A stretch of DNA of 33,203 nt from DHVE2 group archaeon. GTDB lineage: Archaea; Thermoplasmatota; Thermoplasmata; Thermoplasmatales; Aciduliprofundaceae. How positions within the stretch are numbered: position 1 is the first letter of the stretch; every line of letters starts with the position of its first letter. Of the stretch, positions 17,784 through 30,404 are shown in pieces. The stretch spans positions 1-33,203 of the forward strand of contig WAOD01000001.1 of assembly GCA_015521465.1 (NCBI GenBank). Direction: 5' to 3'. The notes beneath the pieces are model-generated. The model saw only the letters and a list, made by a program, of their open reading frames with translations. It had not been told where the DNA came from and did not search any database. The translations under genes and the position numbers were made by a program.

Positions 17784-18172
17784 ACACTCCTTATATCCTT
17801 TACATACATGAGAGGGTAATCGAGCTCTTCCACATATTCAAGCTTGCATACTGCTATTTTATCATCATACTGCACTTCAAGCTCAATATTCAGCATTTTT
17901 CCTTCAAGGGTGAGGTAATCATAAGTTCCCTGCTTATTATTAAGCCCTTTTCTATCAATATGCACCTTTACACTTTTCACAAAGGGCTGAACTTTCATGC
18001 TTTCTTCTATGGCTTTTTCCAAGTGTTCCACATTTTCCATGCTCACGGGAGCACCTACAAACTGGTGATACGCAGCGCCTAATTTTATTCCTGCTTCAAA
18101 TACCGCACGCTCGCTGGAACTGCAATGGAAATACATTCTCGCACTGTCCTTTTCGTTTACCTTGGTGAGCAT
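17780..18172 (-). CDS. mptD: Archaeal dihydroneopterin aldolase (MptD family)
   Basis: AVFEAGIKLGAAYHQFVGAPVS and YDYLTLEGKMLNIELEV; TATA-like aaatataata supports internal ATG at 18172 (ORF extends to 18190). Confidence 0.82.
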   Translation of the reverse strand: MLTKVNEKDSARMYFHCSSSERAVFEAGIKLGAAYHQFVGAPVSMENVEHLEKAIEESMKVQPFVKSVKVHIDRKGLNNKQGTYDYLTLEGKMLNIELEVQYDDKIAVCKLEYVEELDYPLMYVKDIRSV

Positions 18173-18237
18173 TAGACATGGGAATGGCAAACAAAGATAT
18201 TATATTTTCCAGAATTAAAAGAGATAAAAATTGGGAA

Positions 18238-21200
18238 CTATGTCCAGATATACGCATTGGGTATCTCCTCAGAGTAGCTCTCACCAAATATGAACACATC
18301 GTCTATGAACACACCATGAGGGTCATTTGGATAATTAGGATCCCACGTCTCAGAAGATGTGGCATTTGTCACCACTCTGAATCTAAGCAGTATCGTCTGA
18401 CCTGCCCAGCCACTTAAGTCGCAATTAATTCTCTTCAGAGTATCCGCTGCAACCCAACCATACGAGTTGGTTTCTCCATTGTCAAGAGTGCCTGCATAGT
18501 CACCATGTCCGCTAGAACCCCAGCCTATGCGAACACCGTACGTTATTGATTTCCAAGAGAGACCATTGTCGCTGCTAACTTCAACGCGAACTGTTGCAGG
18601 TGGGAGCCCTGCCTTTGGATTAAGATTGAATCTTATCCAGAATTCCAGAGTTGCATTCCTTGCGGATGTTAAATCAATCTGCTTAGTCTCCAGTGCAGAA
18701 TCAACACCCATCGGCAAATTACCAGAAGAATCCTCGTAAACCCATGCGTAATTTCCAGAATGCGCACCAACAGGATCACCAGCAGCTGTAAGGTTCGTTA
18801 ATCTCCACAGATCATGGGAGGAATCAGAGGTTACCTGCACTTTAACATCATCTATGTACCAGCCCATCTCCGGGTGCCAACCACCGCCAACCGTTAGTCC
18901 ACCGTACTGGGCAAGCACAAAGTAAATACGTATTGCCTTGAATCCACTTATATACTGTGTGAGGTCTGCTTTGACAAACTGCCAGTCAAAAGTGCCACCG
19001 CCACTGCGACCGTTGAAACCCCAGTACGGAAGATTTCCAAATCTATCTTTCCAGAAAGCCCCTTTGGTTTGCACTGCACTGAACAACATATTCCCTGTAT
19101 ATGGCTGTTCAGGCTTCACGTAAGCAAGGTAACTTGCTCCCCAGTTGTAATTCGTTCCATCCGTTGAACCTAATATTTCTATGAACGCACCGTTTGTGCC
19201 TTCTGTCATCCAATATTTTGTCCAGAATGTAAGAATAACCGAAGAAGCACCGCTTACTGGAATTGATGGAGTAACCAGCCATCTGAAGGTCACATTTGTC
19301 CATATATGATCAGTATATCCAGATGGGGGTTCAGCCACGGATTGCGGAGTATAATCCGCAACAGTCATAACGATTACATCATCAACTTTAGTTGTAGATG
19401 ACTGTTTATTTATTATTTTCAAATAAAACGGTTTACTACCATCAACATATGAGAGGGGTATAACATATTTGTGATATTCCCAACCGTCAGTTGAAACTGT
19501 CGTTATAGTGTGCCATGTGGAGCCATCTGGACTTACTTCTATCCTAACTTCTCCATCAATAGCCAAACTTATCTCGTATTCATCTAAGCTGTAAGATCCC
19601 GGCAATGTAGAAAGATAGTTGTCCGGGTTAATCTGAGTTTCAAGATAAGCATTCCTGTAGGAAGTACTTACATAGTACCAATCTCCTGTGGTATAACTCC
19701 AGTAAGTATGGTGGCTCCACTTTCCGTATCCTACTGCTGTCCAGTTTGCAGTTCTGAAACCGTCTGAAAATACAACAAAAGGCACATTAGATACAGTATC
19801 TGAGGCTCTAATCCCCCCCGTACTTTCAACAACTATACTCCTAACAAACATCTCAAACAATCCTTCTAATTTTGCAGCATCCGACTCGACCACACCATAA
19901 TGAATATGTCCTGTGGAAGTTGCTGAGATGGCATGCATTCTTCCGTCGGGTGTATTTCCGATAGATACAGTAAACACATCGTATGGTATGCCAAGCATAC
20001 CGTTTCCGTCTTTAAACCACTGTATAATTCCAGCCTCTTTTTCATCCAAACCGGTACTTGGAGCATAAGTCTCATCCACATTATCACTATTACTCGCACC
20101 ATCTGTCAATACAATAAGAGCCCCAATATCATTTGTGCCCACATTATTCTTTAATGCCTCAATGGCCACTGCCACAGTATCAAACAAAGGAGTATATATG
20201 CCACTCTTACAAGGAATATCCTCAATAGTTTGATTGATTTCGGATTTCCCATCCTTAGTAGCACTGGTGAATTTCAGATACTCTTTCGGATGAGTAGTAC
20301 CTTGGCCCGTACCTGTAAACGAAAATATTGCCACTTTGTCCATTCCTGATAACATACCCACTGCAGCCTCAGCTGCCTTCTGAGCGTGATACCACCTTGT
20401 CTGCCTATCCGAAGTATCTGTAGCCAACATACTACCTGAATTGTCCAGAACTATAGCAAGATAAATAGGCTTTCTCTGTCCCTGCGTAACCGGAGTTTCG
20501 GGAAGCCAAAAAGCAGATGGAGATGTATGCGCCGCATTGTGAGTCCAAACACTCACATTTTGGTCATTGGTTAGGAAGACATTTTCACCCGGAGTAAAAT
20601 CACTACCACCATATCCATGATAATTTCCATCAGAATCATACACACCAATTCCGCTGTAACTCCAGTCCCAGTCGCCGGCGACGTTTGTGCTGACATCCTT
20701 TCTCGCGAGGAAATCTAACGGCGTTTCTCCATTAATGTTTACCAGCGTTGCCTCATGCTCCCAGTTCCCATCTCCGTGCTCCATGTTGTCCCAGAAATAC
20801 CACACCGTTACCGTCTTTATCGCCTCGTTGTTGAACTCCAGTATCTCTCCAAATCCCTTCGCGGTTATCTCACTCACCTGATTCAGCGGGTCCACCACCA
20901 CCCTGAGGTGCCTCGCCTGCGACGCAAACATCGGTGTCCATATCACTTCTACCTCTGTCTCGTTATCTCCCGCAACGTACACACTCTTCGTCGCTATCCA
21001 CTCGTAGTCGTCGTAGAATCTCACCACCGCGCTCACTCCTGTGGAGCCGTAATTGTGTACCGTCGCCTGCAGCATGTACGAGTGCCCCACTATTACCTGC
21101 GGCAGTTCACTGCTTATCTTTATCTCCGGTTCGTACACCGCCAGCTCCGGCCGGTACTCCAACTGCCCGAACCACTTTAACGTGTGAAACAGTAACTGCG

Positions 21201-24180
21201 CACGTGCCTGCCTCGCAGGCGCTTTCGGCGCAAACTTGTACCTTAACCCGAATATGCCCTTTAGCTCCGAGTAATCAAACGGCAGGAGCATCGCTTTAGT
21301 ACCCGTGCTGGTCAGCGTCGCCACTCCAAACCCTCCTTGGGTCAGCGGATTCTCGTGCTCGTTGTATATCTCGTCCAGCTCCCTCGGGTTCGTGCTGGAT
21401 GGCTTCGCGTCCCTCAACAGCCCGTAACTCACCGCGTTTGTGCCGTTTAGCAAATCTATATCTCCCGCCCCAGAACTCGCCTCGCTTTGCAGCACGTACG
21501 CCTGACCGTTCGTTATCGAATTCTTGCTGTTGTACCCGAACACCACGTACGTGCCCGACGTCAAGCCGGTGTGCATCTGCACCCCTAACAAATCGTCTAA
21601 TAAATTGTTGCCAGTGCCGTACGTGGCGTTCTGCAGCACCTCGGGCATCTTGTCCCCTACGAACATGAACCCCACGGTGCCTCCCTGCACAGCATTAACT
21701 ATCGCCATGGCATCTTCGTGCCCTATGTAATTACCCGTGCTTCCCGGATTGCACGGCTCTGCCTGTGCCCAGATTACCAGATTGTAATGCGAAAAGTACA
21801 CGCCGCTCTCGTATCCCCCGGGCAGATATTTACGGTTACTCACGTTCAATGTTTGGTACGCGTATCCTAAATCATTGAACGCCTTGAACAGCGTGCTCAA
21901 ATTGGGATCCGTGGCATTCGCATTCGCGTAAGTGGTGTTGTACACCACCAGCGTGGAGAACTCCACGTATATGTTGTTGTTCAGTATGCTCGAGTCGAGG
22001 AAATTGTTTTCCTCGTTGGTCTCCTTTATCAGGTTGTACGGATCCACGTACACCTCTATTTCGTGCGTGCCCGGCGTGGTGGGTATCCATGTGAAGTTCA
22101 CATAAACAAATCCCCCATTGCCCGGTATGATTCCCGTGCTGTTCGGGTTCAGCGATTTTATCTCCGGCGATTTCACACCATCTATCTTCAAAAGAACCGT
22201 CGTGCTTATGGGCGCTACACCGTTATTGGACACCACCGCCGTTATCGTCACCTTCTGCATGTACAGCGGATGCGTGGTGGATAACAGCAAATCATCCACA
22301 GCCACATCCACCCCCACTCTCCCGGTTATGTTGCCAAGCCACAGCAGCACGCGATACCCTATGAAGTTCTGCACATAGTAATGCATCAATCTCGAAAACT
22401 CAAAGCCAAAGTACACTAACTTCCCTCCTTCCCTGTTTGTCTCGTACACCGCCACCGTCTTGTGCGTGCTATCCTCCATAAGAACGTTGCCTCCACTGCT
22501 TATGTAAGCCACATCCGCCCTGTCACTCGCCGTGCTCCGGTCCACTATAAGCTGATCTCTTATTTCCCTACCATCTGGCAAGGTAAGATTTATCGCACCG
22601 TTTACAACACCCTGCACGTCTCCCGTGTAACTATCCTTTGATAACGTCAAATGGAAGTACTCGTTCAGAATATTGCTCGAAACTTCAGGACTGTCTATCC
22701 ACAACGCACCCCCATTATCGTAAAACTTCGCAAGCTCGCTCATCTGCTGCTGCGAGATCGCAGAGGTGGTGCTTCCATCTCCGTAGTACCCCGTCTCCCA
22801 TATGACCAGGTCGTAGCTGCTCAGCACACCATCATATGTCAACAGTGTGTCTCCCAGTATGCGCTTCGTGGTGTATGAGTAATCACAAGTGTTCAAAATA
22901 TACTGGTAGTACTTGCTCACATCGTTCTTCGTGCCCTCTATCGCCTGGTCCGCATCCACAAACAGTATCTTTGGCAATACTGTTATGTTCACGTTCGCCT
23001 CGTCCGGGTAATTATCGTCCTCCGGACTGCCGTCCACACCCTCCACGTCTATTACCTTCACGATCAAGTGATGGTCTCCTGCCACACGGCCCATGGATGC
23101 TCCGGTGGCGTTGGTGCCCACCCCTTTCCACACAAACGTGATCGTGGTCTGCCCCGCTGGCGCCACGCTGTACGTGCCGCTCTTAGGCATCGGATCTCCT
23201 ATGTTCGTGTGTATCAAAATCGCCCCACCTGGATACGTGGGGTACTCGTCTATAACCTCAAGCTTGAACGTCGCTCCAACTCCTCCCCTGTTCTGCACCG
23301 TCACGCTAACGGTCACATCGCTCATATGTGTTGGACTTCCATCGCTGAAACTCACCATGTTCGGATCTACAAATAAATCCGCCCCCTTTATCTCGCTGCC
23401 CCTGCTAACGTACAGGTAACCCTTATAACTCACGTTCAAACCCCTCATATCCTTGACGTACACAGTTACCTGGTACGCCTTCCTCGGGTCCAGATGTATG
23501 TCGCTAAACAGTATCTTCTGCGTCTCAAACATGTTGTTGCCCGCATACCTCATCTTCACGTACCTGCTCCCGTTCAACGCACTCAAATCCACTCCCACCT
23601 CGTAAGTGCTCGGGTCCTCCCCCTGGTTCGGATCAAACACTATCGCCTTCACACTCGCGTACTTGCCCAGCACTATCGGCATGGGATCGCTCATTACTCC
23701 TATCACTATCCCCGGCAGGTTTATGTTCCCGTGCAACGTTGCTGTCCAGATCATCTTCATGTTCGCCTTGTCGTACAGCGCTACCGCCACCGCGCTCTCC
23801 GGCGTGACTACCAATCCATCCTCGCTGCTGTTGTACCAGAACTTCTCTCCCTGCGAAAACTCGTTATCGCTCGCAAAACTCTCCCCCAACGCACTCAGCA
23901 TGTGCCTCTTTACCTGACTGTCCACCACCACTATGAACATCGTCTTGTCCGCCGGCAAACTCTCTCCCCCCACGTTCTCTACCGTGATGTTCGCGTACGT
24001 CTTTCCCCCAGATTCCACTAACTTCATGTTCGCGTTGAACTCGCTATACGTCCCCTCCTTCGGTATCGGTATCGTCTCTACATAGTAAAATACTGACGAA
24101 AACAACGTCACCGTGATTAATAATACCAGTATGCTTCCCAATACCTCCGATACTCCTTCCTCTTGCCTCTTTACCTTCAT
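18238..24180 (-). CDS. Giant surface protein with type IV pilin-like signal, CARDB-like repeats, VWA domain and C-terminal MAM-like jelly-roll modules
   Basis: EEGVSEVLGSILVLLITVTLFSSVFYYV; CARDB-like segments; VWA MIDAS motif IVLDNSGSM...IVLTDGAS; GWYIDDV/GVFIDDVFIFG modules. Confidence 0.85.
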   Translation of the reverse strand: MKVKRQEEGVSEVLGSILVLLITVTLFSSVFYYVETIPIPKEGTYSEFNANMKLVESGGKTYANITVENVGGESLPADKTMFIVVVDSQVKRHMLSALGESFASDNEFSQGEKFWYNSSEDGLVVTPESAVAVALYDKANMKMIWTATLHGNINLPGIVIGVMSDPMPIVLGKYASVKAIVFDPNQGEDPSTYEVGVDLSALNGSRYVKMRYAGNNMFETQKILFSDIHLDPRKAYQVTVYVKDMRGLNVSYKGYLYVSRGSEIKGADLFVDPNMVSFSDGSPTHMSDVTVSVTVQNRGGVGATFKLEVIDEYPTYPGGAILIHTNIGDPMPKSGTYSVAPAGQTTITFVWKGVGTNATGASMGRVAGDHHLIVKVIDVEGVDGSPEDDNYPDEANVNITVLPKILFVDADQAIEGTKNDVSKYYQYILNTCDYSYTTKRILGDTLLTYDGVLSSYDLVIWETGYYGDGSTTSAISQQQMSELAKFYDNGGALWIDSPEVSSNILNEYFHLTLSKDSYTGDVQGVVNGAINLTLPDGREIRDQLIVDRSTASDRADVAYISSGGNVLMEDSTHKTVAVYETNREGGKLVYFGFEFSRLMHYYVQNFIGYRVLLWLGNITGRVGVDVAVDDLLLSTTHPLYMQKVTITAVVSNNGVAPISTTVLLKIDGVKSPEIKSLNPNSTGIIPGNGGFVYVNFTWIPTTPGTHEIEVYVDPYNLIKETNEENNFLDSSILNNNIYVEFSTLVVYNTTYANANATDPNLSTLFKAFNDLGYAYQTLNVSNRKYLPGGYESGVYFSHYNLVIWAQAEPCNPGSTGNYIGHEDAMAIVNAVQGGTVGFMFVGDKMPEVLQNATYGTGNNLLDDLLGVQMHTGLTSGTYVVFGYNSKNSITNGQAYVLQSEASSGAGDIDLLNGTNAVSYGLLRDAKPSSTNPRELDEIYNEHENPLTQGGFGVATLTSTGTKAMLLPFDYSELKGIFGLRYKFAPKAPARQARAQLLFHTLKWFGQLEYRPELAVYEPEIKISSELPQVIVGHSYMLQATVHNYGSTGVSAVVRFYDDYEWIATKSVYVAGDNETEVEVIWTPMFASQARHLRVVVDPLNQVSEITAKGFGEILEFNNEAIKTVTVWYFWDNMEHGDGNWEHEATLVNINGETPLDFLARKDVSTNVAGDWDWSYSGIGVYDSDGNYHGYGGSDFTPGENVFLTNDQNVSVWTHNAAHTSPSAFWLPETPVTQGQRKPIYLAIVLDNSGSMLATDTSDRQTRWYHAQKAAEAAVGMLSGMDKVAIFSFTGTGQGTTHPKEYLKFTSATKDGKSEINQTIEDIPCKSGIYTPLFDTVAVAIEALKNNVGTNDIGALIVLTDGASNSDNVDETYAPSTGLDEKEAGIIQWFKDGNGMLGIPYDVFTVSIGNTPDGRMHAISATSTGHIHYGVVESDAAKLEGLFEMFVRSIVVESTGGIRASDTVSNVPFVVFSDGFRTANWTAVGYGKWSHHTYWSYTTGDWYYVSTSYRNAYLETQINPDNYLSTLPGSYSLDEYEISLAIDGEVRIEVSPDGSTWHTITTVSTDGWEYHKYVIPLSYVDGSKPFYLKIINKQSSTTKVDDVIVMTVADYTPQSVAEPPSGYTDHIWTNVTFRWLVTPSIPVSGASSVILTFWTKYWMTEGTNGAFIEILGSTDGTNYNWGASYLAYVKPEQPYTGNMLFSAVQTKGAFWKDRFGNLPYWGFNGRSGGGTFDWQFVKADLTQYISGFKAIRIYFVLAQYGGLTVGGGWHPEMGWYIDDVKVQVTSDSSHDLWRLTNLTAAGDPVGAHSGNYAWVYEDSSGNLPMGVDSALETKQIDLTSARNATLEFWIRFNLNPKAGLPPATVRVEVSSDNGLSWKSITYGVRIGWGSSGHGDYAGTLDNGETNSYGWVAADTLKRINCDLSGWAGQTILLRFRVVTNATSSETWDPNYPNDPHGVFIDDVFIFGESYSEEIPNAYIWT

Positions 24181-24277
24181 CTACCATCACCAGTACCTCT
24201 CTCATCTCTTCTTCCTTATTTAAAGGTTTCGGGGTACTTACCGACACTACAGACTGTAGAATCACACAAAAAGTAGT

Positions 24278-26770
<2,493 letters not shown>

Positions 26771-26792
26771 TTCGGAGAAAAGGTTAATATGC

Positions 26793-27788
26793 ATGAGGTA
26801 TAGAGCCAGACAGGTGATTGATTTGGCCAAGAAGAAAGATGAAAATAAGGAATATACGATAGAAGATCTCCCCGGTGTGGGTCCAGCCACTGCCGAGAAA
26901 CTGAGGGAGGCAGGATATACTGACCTTATTGAGCTTGCTGTGGTGTCTCCAAAGGACCTCGCAGATTTAGCAGGAGTGGGCGACGGTACCGCTCAGAAAA
27001 TTATAGCTGCTGCGAGAAAATATGCAAACGTTGGAGATTTTGAGACGGGAGATGTTATATTAGAGCGCCGCAGCCAGCTCACAAAACTGACCACAGGGTC
27101 AAAGGAATTTGATACTCTTTTAGGTGGGGGATTAGAAAGTCAGGCAATAACAGAGTTCTTTGGGGAGTTCGGCTCAGGAAAAACGCAGATTGTTCACCAG
27201 TTGGCAGTTAATGTGCAGTTGCCAAAAGATAAGGGTGGCCTGGAAGGACACGCAATATTCATAGATACCGAAAACACATTCAGGCCGGAGCGCATAGTGC
27301 AGATGGCAGAGGCGCTGGAGTTGAATCCTCAGGAAGTGCTGAAAAATATCCATGTGGCTCGTGCTTTCAACTCACATCACCAGATGCTCTTAGTAGACAA
27401 AGCCATGGAGCTTGCCAAGAAATATCCCGTGAAACTTCTGATTGTAGATTCGTTAACTGCCCATTTCCGCGCAGAGTACGTTGGACGCAGCTCTCTGGCA
27501 GAAAGGCAGCAGCTACTTAACAGGCATATGCACGACCTTCTGAAATTTGCGGACATAAACAATGCAATCGTGGCAGTCACAAATCAGGTATCCGCAAAGC
27601 CGGATATGTTTTACGGAGACCCGACCTCGCCAATAGGCGGACACATTGTGGCGCACAATGCAACTTATCGCCTTTACATAAGAAAAAGCAGGGGAAATAA
27701 GAGAATAGCAAGGCTAATTGATTCACCAGCTCTGCCGGATGGCGAAGTTGTTATTGCAATAACCACCGAAGGGATCAGGGACCCGTGA
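26793..27788 (+). CDS. radA: DNA repair/recombination protein RadA, without intein
   Basis: HhH N-terminus [55 protein letters not shown]. Confidence 0.98.
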   Translation: MRYRARQVIDLAKKKDENKEYTIEDLPGVGPATAEKLREAGYTDLIELAVVSPKDLADLAGVGDGTAQKIIAAARKYANVGDFETGDVILERRSQLTKLTTGSKEFDTLLGGGLESQAITEFFGEFGSGKTQIVHQLAVNVQLPKDKGGLEGHAIFIDTENTFRPERIVQMAEALELNPQEVLKNIHVARAFNSHHQMLLVDKAMELAKKYPVKLLIVDSLTAHFRAEYVGRSSLAERQQLLNRHMHDLLKFADINNAIVAVTNQVSAKPDMFYGDPTSPIGGHIVAHNATYRLYIRKSRGNKRIARLIDSPALPDGEVVIAITTEGIRDP

Positions 27789-29105
27789 TTACATACCTCC
27801 AAGAGACATCTCAATTATTTTTCTTATTTCTATCACAAATTCAGCAGGTATGTCTTTCAGGAGCGGGTCAACGAAGCCTTTTACAATCAATTGCGTTGCT
27901 TCTTCTTCCTTCAATCCCCGAGACATTAAGTAGAACAGCTCTTCCTCGCGTATTTTCCCTATGGCAGCCTCGTGGCTTAGCTCGGCATCATCCACCTCCG
28001 AAATCAACCCCGGATATGTCTCCATTTTTGCCTTGGAATTGAGAATAAGAGCGTCGCAGCTTATGTGCCCCTTCGTCTTTGGAGCCTTTGCTTTTATAAG
28101 GCCTCTGGTTATAACCTTACTCTCGTCCATGAGCACACTTTTACTTGTGTTTATTCCCCTTGCGCCTTCACCAACAAGCTCAATCTCACCGCCAATATCC
28201 ACATAAAAATCCTTATTTCCAAGAAGGATGCCGTTCATCTCTGCATAGCCATTTGCATCAACAAAATATCGGGGATTTGCAATGTTGCTGCGCCCTGTTC
28301 CCAGGCCTACCGTGGTGTTTATGAATTCTGCTTTCTTTCCAACTATTGCTCTTGTCATGGGCCTCGTATGCACGTACTCAGGCCAGTTTTGAAGCACGCT
28401 GAGCATCACCTTTGCACCGTTACCAATGTATGCTTCCGTCATGTCCAAGTGAAGTGAATGGCGCACCAGAACAGGTGAAGTGCAACCCTCTATGAGATGA
28501 ATGTAACTTCCCGGCTCGGCATCTATGATTATGTGAGGTGCCTGAGCCATTGCACTGTTCTGAATGATGAAAAATAAATGCATGGGCACCGGTACCTTCA
28601 ATCCAGATTTGACGTGAAGGAAAACACCCCCGTTCCATACAGCGGTGTGATACGCTGCCAACTTGCTCTCGTACGGATTGAACATCTTCATAAATTTTTC
28701 TTTAACTGCGGGAAATTCACGCACGGCATCTTCCATTGAGACCATAACAAGACCTTTTTCTCTCCACGCTTTCATGAAATCGTTTAGCACCATGCTTGTG
28801 TCGCTCTGAACTGCTATGCCTGCAACGTATTTTTTCTCCACCTCTGCAATTCCCAAAGAATCAAGAAGCTTTTTCATATCCTCTGGAAGCTCGTTGAGGT
28901 TGTGTATTTCAGGAATCTGCTCGTCCTGAACTATGAAATCCAGGGGGTCATTTAAAATAGGATCGCTGTGGGGTGCTTCCAGAAACGCCTTTAGTCCCTT
29001 GTATCTAAGCTCTGTTACCCATTCAGGCTCTTTATTTCTCTTTTTTAGCGTCTCAATTTGATCTTCAATTATTGACTTTGCATCCTGCATAGTGAGCTCA
29101 CTCAT
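27789..29105 (-). CDS. sufB: SUF-system FeS cluster assembly protein SufB/SufD family
   Basis: ESKLAAYHTAVWNGGVFLHVKSGLKVPVPMHLFF; IKAKAPKTKGHISCDALILNSKAKMETYPGL; ATG at 29105 overlaps sufC stop. Confidence 0.93.
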   Translation of the reverse strand: MSELTMQDAKSIIEDQIETLKKRNKEPEWVTELRYKGLKAFLEAPHSDPILNDPLDFIVQDEQIPEIHNLNELPEDMKKLLDSLGIAEVEKKYVAGIAVQSDTSMVLNDFMKAWREKGLVMVSMEDAVREFPAVKEKFMKMFNPYESKLAAYHTAVWNGGVFLHVKSGLKVPVPMHLFFIIQNSAMAQAPHIIIDAEPGSYIHLIEGCTSPVLVRHSLHLDMTEAYIGNGAKVMLSVLQNWPEYVHTRPMTRAIVGKKAEFINTTVGLGTGRSNIANPRYFVDANGYAEMNGILLGNKDFYVDIGGEIELVGEGARGINTSKSVLMDESKVITRGLIKAKAPKTKGHISCDALILNSKAKMETYPGLISEVDDAELSHEAAIGKIREEELFYLMSRGLKEEEATQLIVKGFVDPLLKDIPAEFVIEIRKIIEMSLGGM

Positions 29106-29850
29106 CGCAACCACACTCCTTGAAAAGAGAGTCAAAACCCTGCTCTTCAATCTTCCTTACCAAATCTCTGTGCCCAGATAGCACAATCTTTCCCTTTCTC
29201 ATAACGTGAACCTTTACTTCTGATGGCTCAACGTGCTGAAGAATTCTTCCGTAATGGGTTATGAGCAACACCGACTTTCCAGATCTCTGCATCTCGTGAA
29301 GCTTTTTTGAAATCAGAGATAATGAATCAACATCAACACCGCTGTCCGGCTCGTCTAAAATTACTAGGTCTGGCTCCAACAGGAGTGCAAGTAGAAGTTC
29401 TATCCTTTTTCTCTCGCCCCCTGAAAATCCCACGTTGATGTACCTTTTCAATTCTTCCTCATTGAGATTTACTTCCCTGCCTTTCTCCACAACCATATCG
29501 TAAGATTTCTCTCGGGGAACCGACCTGACCTTTTCTAAAACAAGTCTTGCGTAGTCAATTATTCTCACACCTTCGATTTCTGCAGGGTGCTGAAACGCTA
29601 AAAATATACCCCTGCGAGCTCGCTCGTCCACGAATAGTGATTTCAGGTCCTCACCCTTGTATTCCATTACTCCCTCTACCCTGTACCCCGGATGTCCCAT
29701 TATCGTGAGCGCAAGAGTACTCTTTCCTGAGCCGTTTTGACCCATGAGCACGTGAAACTCCCCAGAATTAACTTCCAGATTTACCCCGCTAAGAATTTCT
29801 CTGTTTTCCACGAATACCTTCAAATTCTCAAGCCTGAGTAATTTATTCAT
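29098..29850 (-). CDS. sufC: FeS assembly ATPase SufC
   Basis: LMGQNGSGKSTLALTIMGHPGYRVEGVMEYKGED; FSGGERKRIELLLALLLEPDLVILDEPDSGVDVDSL. Confidence 0.96.
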   Translation of the reverse strand: MNKLLRLENLKVFVENREILSGVNLEVNSGEFHVLMGQNGSGKSTLALTIMGHPGYRVEGVMEYKGEDLKSLFVDERARRGIFLAFQHPAEIEGVRIIDYARLVLEKVRSVPREKSYDMVVEKGREVNLNEEELKRYINVGFSGGERKRIELLLALLLEPDLVILDEPDSGVDVDSLSLISKKLHEMQRSGKSVLLITHYGRILQHVEPSEVKVHVMRKGKIVLSGHRDLVRKIEEQGFDSLFKECGCDE

Positions 29851-29902
29851 GATGCGAGGATTGAGTAATCATTTTTAAGTGTTACTCCACAAAAATGGGT
29901 AT

Positions 29903-30403
29903 TTATTTCTCTTTAAGTGCCCTTATGCCCTTCTTCAAGCAGGACAGTGACGAGTTAAAAGGCTTTCTTGAACGGAGAAGCTCACAGTATTCAGGAAACT
30001 GCTCCAAAGTCTCTCTCTCTTCAATGCGCAAAATGAAATAAATTGCAGAAAAAGCGTACCAGCCAGCGATGAGCAGGGCATAAATGTTCCCAGTGAGCAA
30101 TGAGATTCCGATACCGAAAAATATTGAGCCGAACTGCGCGGGGTGGCGCATGCACGAGTATATGCCCACAGTAACCAATTTCTCAGGCTTTTTTATCCCT
30201 TTCGTGATTTCGAAGTGCCCGTATTTCTTCAGGGTTCTGCCTGCGATGGCGTTGAGAGTTAGTCCGTAGAACAAAAAGAAAGTACCGAGGGGAATTGAAA
30301 TAATCCCATACCACGAAGGGAGAGGATTAGGTGCGTAAACACCCACTAAGGCTATGACAAGCCACCATGTGAGCCAGAACGCAAATTTCGATGCAAAGCC
30401 CAT
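29903..30403 (-). CDS. Isoprenylcysteine carboxyl methyltransferase/PEMT-like membrane protein
   Basis: MRHPAQFGSIFFGIGISLLTGNIYALLIAGWYAF...ILRIEERETLEQFPEYCE; start set at ATG 30403. Confidence 0.75.
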   Translation of the reverse strand: MGFASKFAFWLTWWLVIALVGVYAPNPLPSWYGIISIPLGTFFLFYGLTLNAIAGRTLKKYGHFEITKGIKKPEKLVTVGIYSCMRHPAQFGSIFFGIGISLLTGNIYALLIAGWYAFSAIYFILRIEERETLEQFPEYCELLRSRKPFNSSLSCLKKGIRALKEK

Positions 30404-30404
30404 A

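Noticed and set aside
20755-24021. Long plus-strand ORFs (141, 121, 108 and 175 aa) antisense to the giant surface gene
   Set aside because: Arg/His/Ser-rich translations with no recognisable domains; a by-product of the GC-rich codon usage of the real minus-strand gene.
26793-27788. Possible intein in RadA
   Set aside because: The RecA core is continuous through Walker A, Walker B and the C-terminus at normal length; no intein.
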